Positions 54,117 through 62,816 of a stretch of 64,000 nucleotides of DNA are shown here, one piece after another. Source of the DNA: Vibrio sp. STUT-A11 (GTDB taxonomy: Bacteria > Pseudomonadota > Gammaproteobacteria > Enterobacterales > Vibrionaceae); the NCBI RefSeq assembly GCF_026000435.1, contig NZ_AP026764.1:310001-374000 (forward strand), written 5' to 3'. Each line of letters starts with the position of its first letter. Position 1 is the first letter of the stretch. The notes under the pieces are model-generated. The model saw only the letters and a program-made list of their open reading frames with translations, did no database searches and was not told the origin of the DNA. A program made the position numbers and the translations under genes.

Positions 54117-54184
54117 GGTTCATTTGGTGTTGAAAACATTAATGAACCAGCGTATATTTATGAACCATTACATTATATGAACCA
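54117..54184 (+). promoter_or_regulatory. Phased ATGAACC repeats upstream of the recombinase-like gene
   Basis: Direct copies of ATGAACCA begin at 54142, 54160 and 54177 (spacing 18 and 17 bases) and an inverted copy GGTTCAT occupies 54117-54123. The last copy ends 24 bases before the start codon, so the array overlaps the promoter or leader. Likely binding sites for the gene product or another regulator. Confidence 0.65.
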
Positions 54185-54207
54185 ATTTCTTTACGAGGCA
54201 AACCATA

Positions 54208-54852
54208 ATGACAACCTACCTCTACTCTCGCTATTCGCCTCGAAATCGTGCTTACAGTGAGAACCTATCAATTTTGAAAGCGGCGGCTCCTGAAGCGCAA
54301 CATTTTGAAGACAAAGCGCGTGGCTGCATACCTCCGACAGAGCGCGAGGCATTCCAACAATTACTCGACATCATCAAACCTGGCGATACGGTCATCATTT
54401 GGTGGCTAACGACTTTTGGACGTGATTTCAGTCAGTCACTCAATACCATTGAACTCCTACTCAATAAAAACGTGAATCTTCAAACTGTGTGCGAACCACT
54501 GCGCTTCGAGCCAAATTCACTCGAGACCAAAACCATGATCGCACTGCTATCTGGCTACGGAAAAGTGCAAACCCAGCACCGCTTGTTTGCCGCAGAACAG
54601 GGTCGACGTGCGATTAAAGGAGAGCCAGAAAGGTGGAAGAAAAAATTCCGCGGTCGCCCAGCAGATAAGGCAAAGCATCAGCAAATCGCGACACTCTTAC
54701 TTGAAGGTAACACGCTACAAAACGTCGCCGAGCAGTGTGACGTCAGCTTATCGACCGTAAAACGTGTGAAAGCCAAGCTGAATGAATTTGACGATGAGGG
54801 CGGAATGAGAACTCGCGGGAGAGCCGGTCTTTCAAATGGTGAATCTTCATGA
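54208..54852 (+). CDS. Degenerate serine-recombinase-like protein with C-terminal HTH, probable regulator
   Basis: 214 aa. Residues 1-130 follow the resolvase N-terminal fold: YSRYSP holds R8 and S10, FEDKARG and EREAF match further conserved positions. By-eye alignment with gamma-delta resolvase shows the LDRLGRD motif changed to WLTTFGRD, so both D67 and R68 are threonine here, and the R119/E124/R125 region is not conserved. Residues about 140-190 are a Hin-like HTH (FRGRPADKAKHQQIATLLLEGNTLQNVAEQCDVSLSTVKRVKAKL). It overlaps the exporter gene by four bases. I infer a DNA-binding regulator without recombinase activity. Confidence 0.78.
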   Translation: MTTYLYSRYSPRNRAYSENLSILKAAAPEAQHFEDKARGCIPPTEREAFQQLLDIIKPGDTVIIWWLTTFGRDFSQSLNTIELLLNKNVNLQTVCEPLRFEPNSLETKTMIALLSGYGKVQTQHRLFAAEQGRRAIKGEPERWKKKFRGRPADKAKHQQIATLLLEGNTLQNVAEQCDVSLSTVKRVKAKLNEFDDEGGMRTRGRAGLSNGESS

Positions 54853-56060
54853 GAAATGCCATTAACTTTCGTTCCATTTTACTCGCCTGCCTGATTATCA
54901 GTGTCGGTCAGCTGAGTATGGGATTGGTGATGCCATCTTTGCCATGGATAGCAAAAGACTTCTCGATTTCACTCGACCAAGCTCAGCTATTAGTAAGTAT
55001 TTACTTACTTGGATTTGGCCCGTCCCAATTTATCTATGGCCCAATATCCGATGCCTTAGGCAGGAAAAAAGTCTTGTTAGCCGGATTGCTGATTGCCATG
55101 TCTGGGCTGCTGATGATCATATTTATGAGTCAGACTTTTACTGGCATGGTCATGGGGCGTTTTCTGCAAGGATTAGGTACTGGCTGCTGCGCGGTATTAG
55201 CTCGCGCCTCTACTCGTGATCGATTTAGCGGTAGCGAACTTCCGGTTGCGATGTCTTACATTGCGATGGCAGCTTCTATCACACCTCTAATGGCGCCCGT
55301 AATTGGTGGTTTTATCAACTTCCATTTCGGCTGGAGTATGGTGTTTATTTCGTTGTTAGGTTATGTGTCGATTGCCTGGATTATTATTGCTTTTCGATTT
55401 ACCGAGACAATTTCAAAGCGTTCTTCCATTCCATCGCCTAAGACGATGTTACGTCAGTACCGAAATCTACTTACCTCACGTTACTTCATGAGCTTTGCTA
55501 GCATCAGTTGGCTTAACTTCAGTTTGATGATCACAACCGTGTCTGTCATGCCATTTATTATGCAGGATCAAATCGGTATGACTTCAGATGAATACGCGAT
55601 GTGGGCACTGATCCCTGCCCTTGGTATGTTGGGTGGCACAACCATTTGTAACCGTGTCCGCCCGATCATTGGCAACAAAAAGATGCTGCTATGTACGCCG
55701 GTGTTGCATATCAGTGCAGCAATATGGTTGTTCTTATGTCCGGTGGAACCGTTGTATTTGATGCTTGGGCAACTACTGATGATATTGGGTAACGGCATTG
55801 CTTTGCCATGTGCTCAGGCTTTGGTCATGCAACCTTATAAGGAACAAGCAGGAACCGCAGCAGCAATGTCTGGTGGCGGGCAAATGATAGCTTCTTCTCT
55901 GGTCAGTTTGACGCTGGTTCAGCTTGGTTTAAGTGAAGCGTGGCACCTTTCACTGGTCATCGCACTGTTTACTGGCATTACCTTAATCAATATTCTACGA
56001 GGGTTTAGTGCGTCACTGCCAGCAGAGCAGACGGTGGACGAGGTGGCTCAGTCCAGTTAA
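54849..56060 (+). CDS. Bcr/CflA-family MFS drug exporter
   Basis: 403 aa with 12 membrane segments. Family signatures are MGLVMPSLPWIAKDFSISLDQAQLLVSIYLLGFGPSQ (TM1-TM2), GPISDALGRKKVLLAG (MFS motif A) and GRFLQGLGTGCCAVLARASTRD. Members export chloramphenicol, bicyclomycin, sulfonamides or polyamines. Its start overlaps the stop of the recombinase-like gene (ATGA), so the two are co-translated. Substrate unknown. A terminator lies 20 bases after the stop. Confidence 0.9.
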   Translation: MRNAINFRSILLACLIISVGQLSMGLVMPSLPWIAKDFSISLDQAQLLVSIYLLGFGPSQFIYGPISDALGRKKVLLAGLLIAMSGLLMIIFMSQTFTGMVMGRFLQGLGTGCCAVLARASTRDRFSGSELPVAMSYIAMAASITPLMAPVIGGFINFHFGWSMVFISLLGYVSIAWIIIAFRFTETISKRSSIPSPKTMLRQYRNLLTSRYFMSFASISWLNFSLMITTVSVMPFIMQDQIGMTSDEYAMWALIPALGMLGGTTICNRVRPIIGNKKMLLCTPVLHISAAIWLFLCPVEPLYLMLGQLLMILGNGIALPCAQALVMQPYKEQAGTAAAMSGGGQMIASSLVSLTLVQLGLSEAWHLSLVIALFTGITLINILRGFSASLPAEQTVDEVAQSS

Positions 56061-56078
56061 GCTGAGTGGCAAACAAAC

Positions 56079-56112
56079 GGGCGCCACAGTGCAAACTGCA
56101 ACGCCCCTTTTT
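56079..56112 (+). terminator. Terminator of the recombinase-like/MFS operon
   Basis: GGGCG (56079-56083) / CGCCC (56102-56106) with an inner CAGT-GCAA-ACTG hairpin, then TTTTT. Confidence 0.65.
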
Positions 56113-56211
56113 CATTTGAGTTTCTGCTTAGCAGTCTGTATTCATACCAACATTGTCAGTACGCGAAGCTTCAACATCACAAGTGTGAACAGAGCGCAAA
56201 CAAAAAATTAA

Positions 56212-57165
56212 TCATTCACCTTCAACAGAGCCGTAAATTTCTTTGAATAAGGACTTCACCCAGCTGCACATCGGATCATTGTGGTAGCGTTTATGCCAAT
56301 ATAGATAGACCGATTCGCTATCAAGGCGAATTTCTTTTGGTACTTTTTTTGTGACCAATTTTCGACCAAGGCATGCGCCTTCAGCAAAAGGTGTCGGTAA
56401 ATGAAATACCACATCGGATGCTTCGGCAATTGCAGGCGCTGCATTAAAATTGGACAGCTGTATGGGTATCGACAAGCTTCGATTCTTATCCACCACACCA
56501 AGTTCGGTAAATCGGTGGTAAATAGACAGTGTTTTCCCACCCTGAAGTGAAATCTGACCAAAGTTGCATTCCAGTAACATGTCTATCGTCAACTCTTCGA
56601 CATTTGCCAAAGGATGAGAGTCGCTCATTAAGAATCGATAGTCTCGGTTTGCAATTTTCATGCGATACAAGTTTTGCTCAGAGCTTGGGGGAGAAGCGGT
56701 AGAGAGCACAAAATGCACATCACCAGTAATCAAACCATCAAAATGCCTTTTAGGGATAGAGTCGACATCAACAATCATGCTAGGTGCTTCTTGCCGAATG
56801 CGTGAAATCACACTAGGCAACAACATCGTCACTTGCGGGACTAAACCGTAGAAACGTATTGTTCCCTTGCTCTTCTCTGCAACAAAAGACTGACCATACA
56901 TTAGCTTTTCTAACCCAGTTAACACAGTGGTTAAATCTTGTTTGATTTCCTCGGCTTTGGGAGTCAGTTCATAACCATGAGCGGTCCTAACCAACAATTC
57001 GTCACCAAACAAATTTCTCAGCTTTTGTAAAGACCGGCTAACAGATGGCTGGCTCATATTCAATAAAGCCGCGGTATTGGACACGTGCTTTTCTTCAAGT
57101 AAGCTCTTAAAAATAAACAGTAAATTCAAATCAACTTGAGCTAAATTCATTTTTTGAATACTCAC
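56212..57165 (-). CDS. LysR-family transcriptional regulator, divergent from iron transporter
   Basis: 317 aa from a GTG at 57165 (AGGA close upstream); ATG at 57150 is the alternative. The N-terminal winged HTH is typical: LNLLFIFKSLLEEKHVSNTAALLNMSQPSVSRSLQKLRNLFGDELLVRTAHGYELTPKAEE, shown here in part as residues 13-70, followed by a periplasmic-binding-like effector domain. The NAALLNMSQPSVSRSL variant is of the NodD/LeuO-like group. It is divergent from the siderophore-binding protein gene with a 182-base gap and probably controls it; Vibrio IrgB is a LysR regulator of an iron gene, but orthology is not claimed. Confidence 0.85.
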   Translation of the reverse strand: MSIQKMNLAQVDLNLLFIFKSLLEEKHVSNTAALLNMSQPSVSRSLQKLRNLFGDELLVRTAHGYELTPKAEEIKQDLTTVLTGLEKLMYGQSFVAEKSKGTIRFYGLVPQVTMLLPSVISRIRQEAPSMIVDVDSIPKRHFDGLITGDVHFVLSTASPPSSEQNLYRMKIANRDYRFLMSDSHPLANVEELTIDMLLECNFGQISLQGGKTLSIYHRFTELGVVDKNRSLSIPIQLSNFNAAPAIAEASDVVFHLPTPFAEGACLGRKLVTKKVPKEIRLDSESVYLYWHKRYHNDPMCSWVKSLFKEIYGSVEGE

Positions 57166-57213
57166 TATTCCTATAATTCAGTTGCTGGTTATAACCTATC
57201 TGATAACGTGTCT

Positions 57214-57232
57214 GCAATCAATAATCATTCTT
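57214..57232. promoter_or_regulatory. Fur-box-like sequence upstream of the siderophore operon
   Basis: Contains ATAATCATT, identical to nine consecutive positions of GATAATGATAATCATTATC; overall about 12 of 19 match. It lies about 120 bases before the start of the binding-protein gene. The match is partial. Confidence 0.4.
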
Positions 57233-57347
57233 ATTTGATTTTAGTTAACTTAAGTTTCAGTACTTTCAGATCATCTTTTGCTCTGTTTTCATGCTTAAAC
57301 GCTTTTCCAGTTAGATGACTGACTTATAGACCTTTTTGGGAATCATT

Positions 57348-58268
57348 ATGTTTGGTAAAACTTCTCTTCGTGTAGCAACAAGTGCGCTGCTACTGGCACT
57401 AGCACCAATCGGGGCCATCGCTAAAACCTACCAACACAGCTTAGGCTCAGTAGAAATAAATGAAGTACCGAAACGCGTTGTCGTTCTCGGCTACGGTAGC
57501 CTTGATTACGTCGACGCCCTTGGGATCACACCAGTAGGTGTGCCAAAAGTATTACTTCCAGCCACGCTGGAAAAGTACAAAGGCGATTCTGTGGCAAATA
57601 CAGGCAGCTTGCAAGAAGTGAATTTTGAAACCTTGTTTACGTTGAAACCTGATCTGATCATTGCAGAAGCGCGCATGGCAAGCATCTATAAAGATCTTAA
57701 AGACATTGCACCAACTTATATGTTTGAGATCGATAACACAGATTACTGGAAAAGTACCCAAAATAACTGGAACAATCTAGGTGAGATTTTCAATAAACAA
57801 GAGCAAGCAAAGCAATTAATTAGTGATGTTCAAAGCCAGATTGAGAAACTTCACACCAAAGTAGCGAATCATCCACCACGCGCTTTGACGGTCTCTAACA
57901 GCGGAAGTAATCTCGCGATGTTTGGCCCTGACAGCCGTTTTTCTTTTGTGTATAACGAAGCAGGCTTTGCAACCTCTACGTCTAACAATGTGAAAACAAC
58001 AGCAGGCCGACATGGCAGCCTGATTTCTTTTGAATACATTGCAGATGCACAACCAGAAGTACTGTTGGTTCTGGACCGTGAACAAGCTATTGGTCAGAGC
58101 AATGGTAAAGCAAAAGCGTTGTTTGAAAACGAACTCATCGAATCCACACCAGCTGCGAAAAATGGTCTCGTGAAGTTTATTGACCCAGCAGCATGGTATT
58201 TAACAGCTGGCGGCTACCAATCAACTCAAACCATGATTAAAGAGCTAAACCAAGTCGTTGTTAATTAA
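57348..58268 (+). CDS. Siderophore ABC transporter periplasmic binding protein (FatB/VctP-like)
   Basis: 306 aa from the ATG at 57348 (GGGA eight bases upstream); the open frame to 57336 is a TTG. Signal peptide ends at about residue 26 (IGAIA) without a lipobox, so it is a soluble periplasmic protein. FecB/TroA-like fold: KRVVVLGYGSLDYVDALGITPVGVPK, then TLKPDLIIAEARM, NTGSLQEVNFETL and GRHGSLISFEYIADAQPEVLLVLDR. It resembles FatB, YclQ and VctP binders of catecholate or mixed siderophores. No outer-membrane receptor or TonB gene is adjacent. First gene of the importer operon. Confidence 0.88.
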   Translation: MFGKTSLRVATSALLLALAPIGAIAKTYQHSLGSVEINEVPKRVVVLGYGSLDYVDALGITPVGVPKVLLPATLEKYKGDSVANTGSLQEVNFETLFTLKPDLIIAEARMASIYKDLKDIAPTYMFEIDNTDYWKSTQNNWNNLGEIFNKQEQAKQLISDVQSQIEKLHTKVANHPPRALTVSNSGSNLAMFGPDSRFSFVYNEAGFATSTSNNVKTTAGRHGSLISFEYIADAQPEVLLVLDREQAIGQSNGKAKALFENELIESTPAAKNGLVKFIDPAAWYLTAGGYQSTQTMIKELNQVVVN

Positions 58269-58296
58269 TAAGCTCACTTTAGTCACCCTATAAAAG

Positions 58297-58328
58297 ATGA
58301 CCTTTCCGCCTATGGCGTGAAAGGTCAT
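58297..58328 (+). repeat. Intercistronic hairpin between binding protein and permease genes
   Basis: ATGACCTTTC (58297-58306) pairs with GAAAGGTCAT (58319-58328), with an inner CGCC/GGCG stem and a TGTCATTTTT tail. Likely a partial terminator or mRNA stabiliser that favours the binding protein over the permeases. Confidence 0.65.
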
Positions 58329-58358
58329 TGTCATTTTTATAATATCTATATTTTCACC

Positions 58359-59315
58359 ATGAAATTACATCATATTTTGGCGTTTGCTTTGCTCCTCATC
58401 CTCGCTGGCACCTCTTTGCTGGTCGGGGTAGCAAACGTATCCCTATCGCAAATTCTGGCTGGTGACAGTCACAGTTTGAATATTCTGCTAGTCAGTCGAC
58501 TGCCGCGATTACTTGCCATTGTCTTAGCCGGTGCGGGCTTGAGTATCGCCGGATTGATCATGCAACAAATCGTTCAGAACCGCTTTGCGGCACCATCCAC
58601 TACAGGTACCGTAGACTGGGCAATGTTCGGTTACATCATCGCTTTGATCTTCTTTGCTGATATGAATAGCTGGGTACATCTGATCACCATCTTCGCTTTC
58701 TCGGTACTTGGCACGATTATTTTTGTTCGTTTCCTACAACGCTTGAAGTTCAAAAATACCATTTTAGTGCCGCTGATCGGCATCATGTATGGCAATGTGG
58801 TCTCTTCGATGACGACCTTTGTCGCCTACAAATATGATTTGGTGCAGACACTTGGTTCCTGGACGGTCGCGAACTTTGCTTCAGTTTTACAAGGTAACTA
58901 CGAGTTTTTATATTTGGCGCTTCCGGTATCTCTGCTGGCTTACGCTTACGCTAACCGCTTCAGTGCTGCCAGTATTGGTGAGAGCTTCGCGAAAAACATC
59001 GGCTTAAATTACCAACGTATCGTACTTATTGGCGTTATCTTGGTCGCGGTATTGTCCTCGTCTGTTGTGATGATCGTGGGAATGATTCCTTTTCTGGGCC
59101 TTATCGTGCCAAACTTAGTGTCGATATTTATTGGCGACAACATGCGTCGCAACTTGCCTTGGACGGCATACGCAGGGGTCATATTGGTACTGACCTGTGA
59201 CATTTTAGGGCGCCTGATTATCTTCCCTTACGAAATTCCTATTTCTATGATAATCAGTATCTTAGGCGGTTCTGTTTTTATTTACCTGGTATTGAGAGAC
59301 AAAGCGAATGCGTGA
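58359..59315 (+). CDS. Siderophore ABC transporter permease (FecCD family)
   Basis: 318 aa from the ATG at 58359, which has no clear SD; a GTG at 58317 lies inside the hairpin. About nine membrane segments. FecCD hallmarks are SRLPRLLAIVLAGAGLSIAGLIMQQIVQNRFAAPSTTG near residue 45-80 and MIPFLGLIVPNLVSIFIGDNMRRNLP near 245-270. Partner of the next permease; the genes overlap by eight bases. Confidence 0.87.
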   Translation: MKLHHILAFALLLILAGTSLLVGVANVSLSQILAGDSHSLNILLVSRLPRLLAIVLAGAGLSIAGLIMQQIVQNRFAAPSTTGTVDWAMFGYIIALIFFADMNSWVHLITIFAFSVLGTIIFVRFLQRLKFKNTILVPLIGIMYGNVVSSMTTFVAYKYDLVQTLGSWTVANFASVLQGNYEFLYLALPVSLLAYAYANRFSAASIGESFAKNIGLNYQRIVLIGVILVAVLSSSVVMIVGMIPFLGLIVPNLVSIFIGDNMRRNLPWTAYAGVILVLTCDILGRLIIFPYEIPISMIISILGGSVFIYLVLRDKANA

Positions 59316-60258
59316 TTCCATTAAAGTCATGGTACTCGCGGCTATCGCAGTACTTATTTGCGCCGTATTTATCGGCAAGGGTTTGACACCAGACAACTAC
59401 CAATTTTTCTTGTCTCGTCGTGTGCCTAAAGTCCTGGCAATTGTCTTAGCAGCTATTGCCATTGCCTCCTCGTCACTGATCTTCCAGACGATCACCAATA
59501 ACCGAATCCTGACGCCGTCGATTCTCGGGTTTGACTCTCTATACGTGTTGATTCAGGTAATATTGGTGGTGATGTTTGGTGGGCTGAGTGTCTTGGTCAT
59601 CAACAGCCAACTCAATTTTGTCGTATCTACTGGCATTATGATTGTGTGTGCGATGACCCTATTCAGCTTCTACTTTAGAGGTCGTCAGCGCAACATCTTC
59701 ACTTTACTACTGATTGGTATCGTGCTCAGCAGCTTGTTCAGTAGCATCACAGGCTTTTTCACTATGGTGACCGATCCAGACGAATTTAGCTTCATTCAGG
59801 GATCCATGTTTGCCAGCTTTAATAACATCAACAGCGAGCTAGTCTACTGGTGTGTCGTTCCTATGCTGCTATGCGGCGCCTACTTAATGCGTATCTCAAA
59901 CAAGCTGGATGTGATGTGGTTGGGTGTGGATAACGCTAAGAGTTTGGGCGTAAACACGCATAAGCTAACGATGCAAGTGATGTTCATCATCACGCTGATG
60001 GTTTCTATTTCAACTGCTCTGATTGGTCCAATCCTGTTCTTTGGTTTAATTGTTGTCGCCCTGACCCGCCAAATATTTACCGGTTACCAACATCGCCTTC
60101 TGATTGTCGCAAGTTCTGTACTGTCAATGGTTTTGCTGTCTGGCGGCCAGTGGGTAGTCGAAAACCTGTTCGATTTCGAGACCACCATCAGTGTAATCAT
60201 CAACTTTATTGGCGGCGGTTACTTCCTCGTTCTGCTTATGAAAAATAAATTCGACTAA
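59308..60258 (+). CDS. Siderophore ABC transporter permease (FecCD family)
   Basis: 316 aa, second permease. Visible family parts are SRRVPKVLAIVLAAIAIASSSLIFQTITNNRILTPSILGFDSLY (residues 29-70) and GPILFFGLIVVALTRQIFTG near 245-265, about nine membrane helices. It overlaps the first permease by eight bases and is followed after 11 bases by the ATPase gene. In this subfamily (FatCD/VctDG) the two permeases are distinct. Confidence 0.87.
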   Translation: MRDSIKVMVLAAIAVLICAVFIGKGLTPDNYQFFLSRRVPKVLAIVLAAIAIASSSLIFQTITNNRILTPSILGFDSLYVLIQVILVVMFGGLSVLVINSQLNFVVSTGIMIVCAMTLFSFYFRGRQRNIFTLLLIGIVLSSLFSSITGFFTMVTDPDEFSFIQGSMFASFNNINSELVYWCVVPMLLCGAYLMRISNKLDVMWLGVDNAKSLGVNTHKLTMQVMFIITLMVSISTALIGPILFFGLIVVALTRQIFTGYQHRLLIVASSVLSMVLLSGGQWVVENLFDFETTISVIINFIGGGYFLVLLMKNKFD

Positions 60259-60269
60259 AGGTGTATCAG

Positions 60270-61031
60270 ATGATCCGTATTCAAGGTTTAAGCAAAAAAT
60301 ACAATGAAAAATACGTGGTAAAAAATGCAGATGCCCTTTTTCCACTTGGTAAAGTCACCAGCATTATCGGCCCAAATGGCGCAGGTAAAAGTACTCTGCT
60401 TTCCATGGCAAGCCGTCTGACGGAAAGCGATGCTGGAAGCGTCGTAATCGGTGACAAACCGCTCGACCAGTGGAGCACAGAAGACTTGGCAAAACGTCTC
60501 TCTGTTCTACGTCAATCCAACAACATCAATATGCGCTTCACGGTGCGAGATTTGGTCGCGTTCGGGCGTTTCCCTTACTCTCAGGGACGTTTAACAGCAG
60601 AAGACCATCGCATCATTGAAGAGTCTATGCAGCATCTGGAAATCGACCATTTACAAGATCGCTTTATTGACCAACTTTCTGGTGGTCAGCGCCAAATGGC
60701 GTTCATCGCGATGGTCGTGGCGCAGGATACTGACTACATATTCCTTGATGAGCCACTGAATAACCTCGATATCAAACACTCTGTCGATATCATGAGCACG
60801 CTGCACAAATTAGCCAAACTGAAAAACAAAGCGGTCGTGATCGTGATTCACGACATCAACTTTGCTTCCTGTTATTCCGACCACATCGTTGCGATGAAAC
60901 TGGGTGAAGTCATCAAAGCTGGCACGGTAGACGAAGTGATTGATGAAGCGGTATTAAGCGACATTTATGAGATTCGGTTTATCGTTCAGGAAATCGATGG
61001 GAATCGAATTTCTTTATACTATCGACGTTAA
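60270..61031 (+). CDS. Siderophore ABC transporter ATPase
   Basis: 253 aa from the ATG at 60270 with AGGTG upstream; the GTG at 60261 is the alternative. FecE-like ATPase with Walker A GPNGAGKST near 36-44, Q-loop LRQSNNINMRFTVRDLVAFGRFPYS, signature LSGGQRQMAFIAMVV, Walker B YIFLDEPLNNLD and H-loop VIVIHDINFA. Last gene of the operon, followed by a hairpin terminator. Energises uptake of the ferric siderophore across the inner membrane. Confidence 0.9.
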   Translation: MIRIQGLSKKYNEKYVVKNADALFPLGKVTSIIGPNGAGKSTLLSMASRLTESDAGSVVIGDKPLDQWSTEDLAKRLSVLRQSNNINMRFTVRDLVAFGRFPYSQGRLTAEDHRIIEESMQHLEIDHLQDRFIDQLSGGQRQMAFIAMVVAQDTDYIFLDEPLNNLDIKHSVDIMSTLHKLAKLKNKAVVIVIHDINFASCYSDHIVAMKLGEVIKAGTVDEVIDEAVLSDIYEIRFIVQEIDGNRISLYYRR

Positions 61032-61048
61032 TGCTATCAGCAAATGAC

Positions 61049-61073
61049 ATGGCGGCCTCGAGTCGCCATTTTT
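61049..61073 (+). terminator. Terminator of the siderophore operon
   Basis: ATGGCG/CGCCAT stem, 9-base loop, TTTTTG tail; 18 bases after the ATPase stop. The remaining 310 bases to 61383 show no gene or named element. Confidence 0.7.
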
Positions 61074-61383
61074 GTTTCATTAACTTGTGCTTGCAACATA
61101 GTACGGCTTTCCAAGTGATACTTGACTAAAAAACTCGCGGTTACTTGAGTATAAAGCATAAGAAAAATCCGAAACAACTGGTCTACAAGAAACGATCACT
61201 GTTTCCAAGGACTGATTTTGTTAACATTCATCTTGAGTCGAAGCTGACGACGACATCAACCTAAATAAGTTGCCACGTGATGGCTCTGAGTCATTTACGT
61301 AAGCAAGACTCATGAAGTCATAATGCTAGGTTGGTGTATCATAACTATCACTAAATCCTAAAAAAGCAGTCAAAAGGAAAACA

Positions 61384-61731
61384 ATGACAATTGAAAGAAT
61401 AGAATCCACAGAGCGTATGAGCCGTATTGTTAAACACAACGGTACTATTTATCTTTGTGGCCAGACAGCTGGTGATGCGGCGTGGGATATTACCGAGCAG
61501 ACTCAACGCTGCCTGGATAAGATTGATGCCTTACTTGAAACAGCGGGTAGCCATCGAGATAAACTCCTATCCGTGACTATCTACCTTCGCGACATGAAAG
61601 ACTTCGCCGAGATGAACAAAGTGTGGGATGCGTGGGTTGCCAACGGAGAAAAACCTGCGCGCGCATGTGTTGAAGCTCGCATGGCAAGAGATGTTATTCT
61701 GGTAGAAATGTCTGTCGTTGCAGCGCAATAA
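61384..61731 (+). CDS. RidA-family (YjgF/YER057c/UK114) protein
   Basis: 115 aa. The RidA pattern is visible: IVKHNGTIYLCGQTAGDAAWDITEQTQRCLDKIDALLETAG, then SVTIYLRDMKDFAEMNKVWDAW and KPARACVEARMARDVILVEMSVVA, with the arginine in the CVEARM position that binds the carboxylate of imine/enamine intermediates. RidA proteins deaminate reactive 2-aminoacrylate-type compounds; this copy is closer to the YoaB/Rid2-like type. AAAGGAAAACA before the ATG. Isolated gene. Confidence 0.88.
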   Translation: MTIERIESTERMSRIVKHNGTIYLCGQTAGDAAWDITEQTQRCLDKIDALLETAGSHRDKLLSVTIYLRDMKDFAEMNKVWDAWVANGEKPARACVEARMARDVILVEMSVVAAQ

Positions 61732-61742
61732 ACAGAGTATAT

Positions 61743-61775
61743 TTGATAACACCGGGCAGATAACCGGTGTTATCT
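61743..61775 (+). terminator. Terminator of the RidA gene
   Basis: GATAACACCGG/CCGGTGTTATC with an 8-base loop just past the stop; poor T-tail. May serve the convergent LysR gene as well. Confidence 0.55.
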
Positions 61776-61828
61776 AGAATAAAAACAATCAAGTCACTAT
61801 GATGCATCCGGCTTCAATGTGAAGTTAC

Positions 61829-62722
61829 CTAAATCAAAGTTGTCGGTGTAAATATTTGTTTAAGTTCGTCAAATAGCCACTGAAAGATAGGGCCGTTCAT
61901 TCTGCCCTTTTTAAAGACTAAATCGACTGGCGCATTCCAGGGCTTATGGTCAAAGGCCACTTTAATTTTGTGTAATTCACCGGAGTCGATTAACTCATTG
62001 ACCAAAAAAGAGGGTAAATAAGCCCAGCCTACTTGTTGCTTGACTAGCTCCAACGCACTGTAATGACTTGAACTCCACCAAACTTTGGGCGCTATACTGA
62101 TCAAAGCCTGCGATTCTACTTTTGACTTTCCTCGGATCGCCAGTTGTCGAAACGGTGCCAAATCCGATTGCAGCTCGACATCAATATCTGCGAGCGGATA
62201 ATTCGGATGACAGACAGGAAGGTAATCAATGCTTCCCACATAACAGAAGTCGACTTGCTTTAACTGTTCAAACTCGGTGAACATCACTCCGATATCAACA
62301 TCACCATTTGCAACTTCAGCAGAAATATCTCCAGACGCTAAACTCAGCACATCGATTTGAATCGTGGGAAATTGATTATCCAAACGCTTAAACAAATCGG
62401 CGAACTTTGGATTATACACGCCGTCGTCAATGGCTATCGTCAACTGGCTTTCTTCCGATCGTTCAATGGATTGAGCAATTTTTTCGAATTCATCTGCCTG
62501 CGCCAACAAGTTTTTCGCACTGCGTATCAAACGTTCACCAGCGGGGGTTAACTTGGGGCTTCTGGCCGAACGATCAAACAATTCGATGCCTAAATCAATC
62601 TCTAAGGTACTGATACCATGGCTAACCGCAGATTGAACCTTGCCCATTTTCCTTGCACAGGCAGAAAATGACCCTAGCTCCGCAGAGAGTACCAACATCC
62701 TAACTTGTTCCAAACTCAACAT
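61829..62722 (-). CDS. LysR-family transcriptional regulator
   Basis: 297 aa. N-terminal HTH: LEQVRMLVLSAELGSFSACARKMGKVQSAVSHGISTLEIDLGIELFDR, residues 4-50, then RSPKLTPAGERLIRSAKNLL and the effector domain (TIAIDDGVYNPKFADLF). Divergent from the SugE/Gdx-like gene with a 94-base gap, so a role in its control is possible. The inducer is unknown. The ATG at 62722 lies inside a divergent promoter region. Confidence 0.87.
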   Translation of the reverse strand: MLSLEQVRMLVLSAELGSFSACARKMGKVQSAVSHGISTLEIDLGIELFDRSARSPKLTPAGERLIRSAKNLLAQADEFEKIAQSIERSEESQLTIAIDDGVYNPKFADLFKRLDNQFPTIQIDVLSLASGDISAEVANGDVDIGVMFTEFEQLKQVDFCYVGSIDYLPVCHPNYPLADIDVELQSDLAPFRQLAIRGKSKVESQALISIAPKVWWSSSHYSALELVKQQVGWAYLPSFLVNELIDSGELHKIKVAFDHKPWNAPVDLVFKKGRMNGPIFQWLFDELKQIFTPTTLI

Positions 62723-62816
62723 ATGAAAAAAATCGATAGTTATTAACTTTTATCCATCATAATAATCGATACCATAGCCTGCAAATGTTTTTCCTTTATC
62801 TAATCAGGTGGAAATT

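Noticed and set aside
54208..54852. Recombinase gene as evidence of a mobile element or integron
   Set aside because: No inverted repeats, target duplications, transposase or attachment site nearby, and the catalytic residues are largely lost.
62723..62816. Guanidine riboswitch upstream of sugE
   Set aside because: Only 94 bases lie between the divergent genes and no guanidine-I/II/III hairpin with ACGR or CCGG-type loops is visible.
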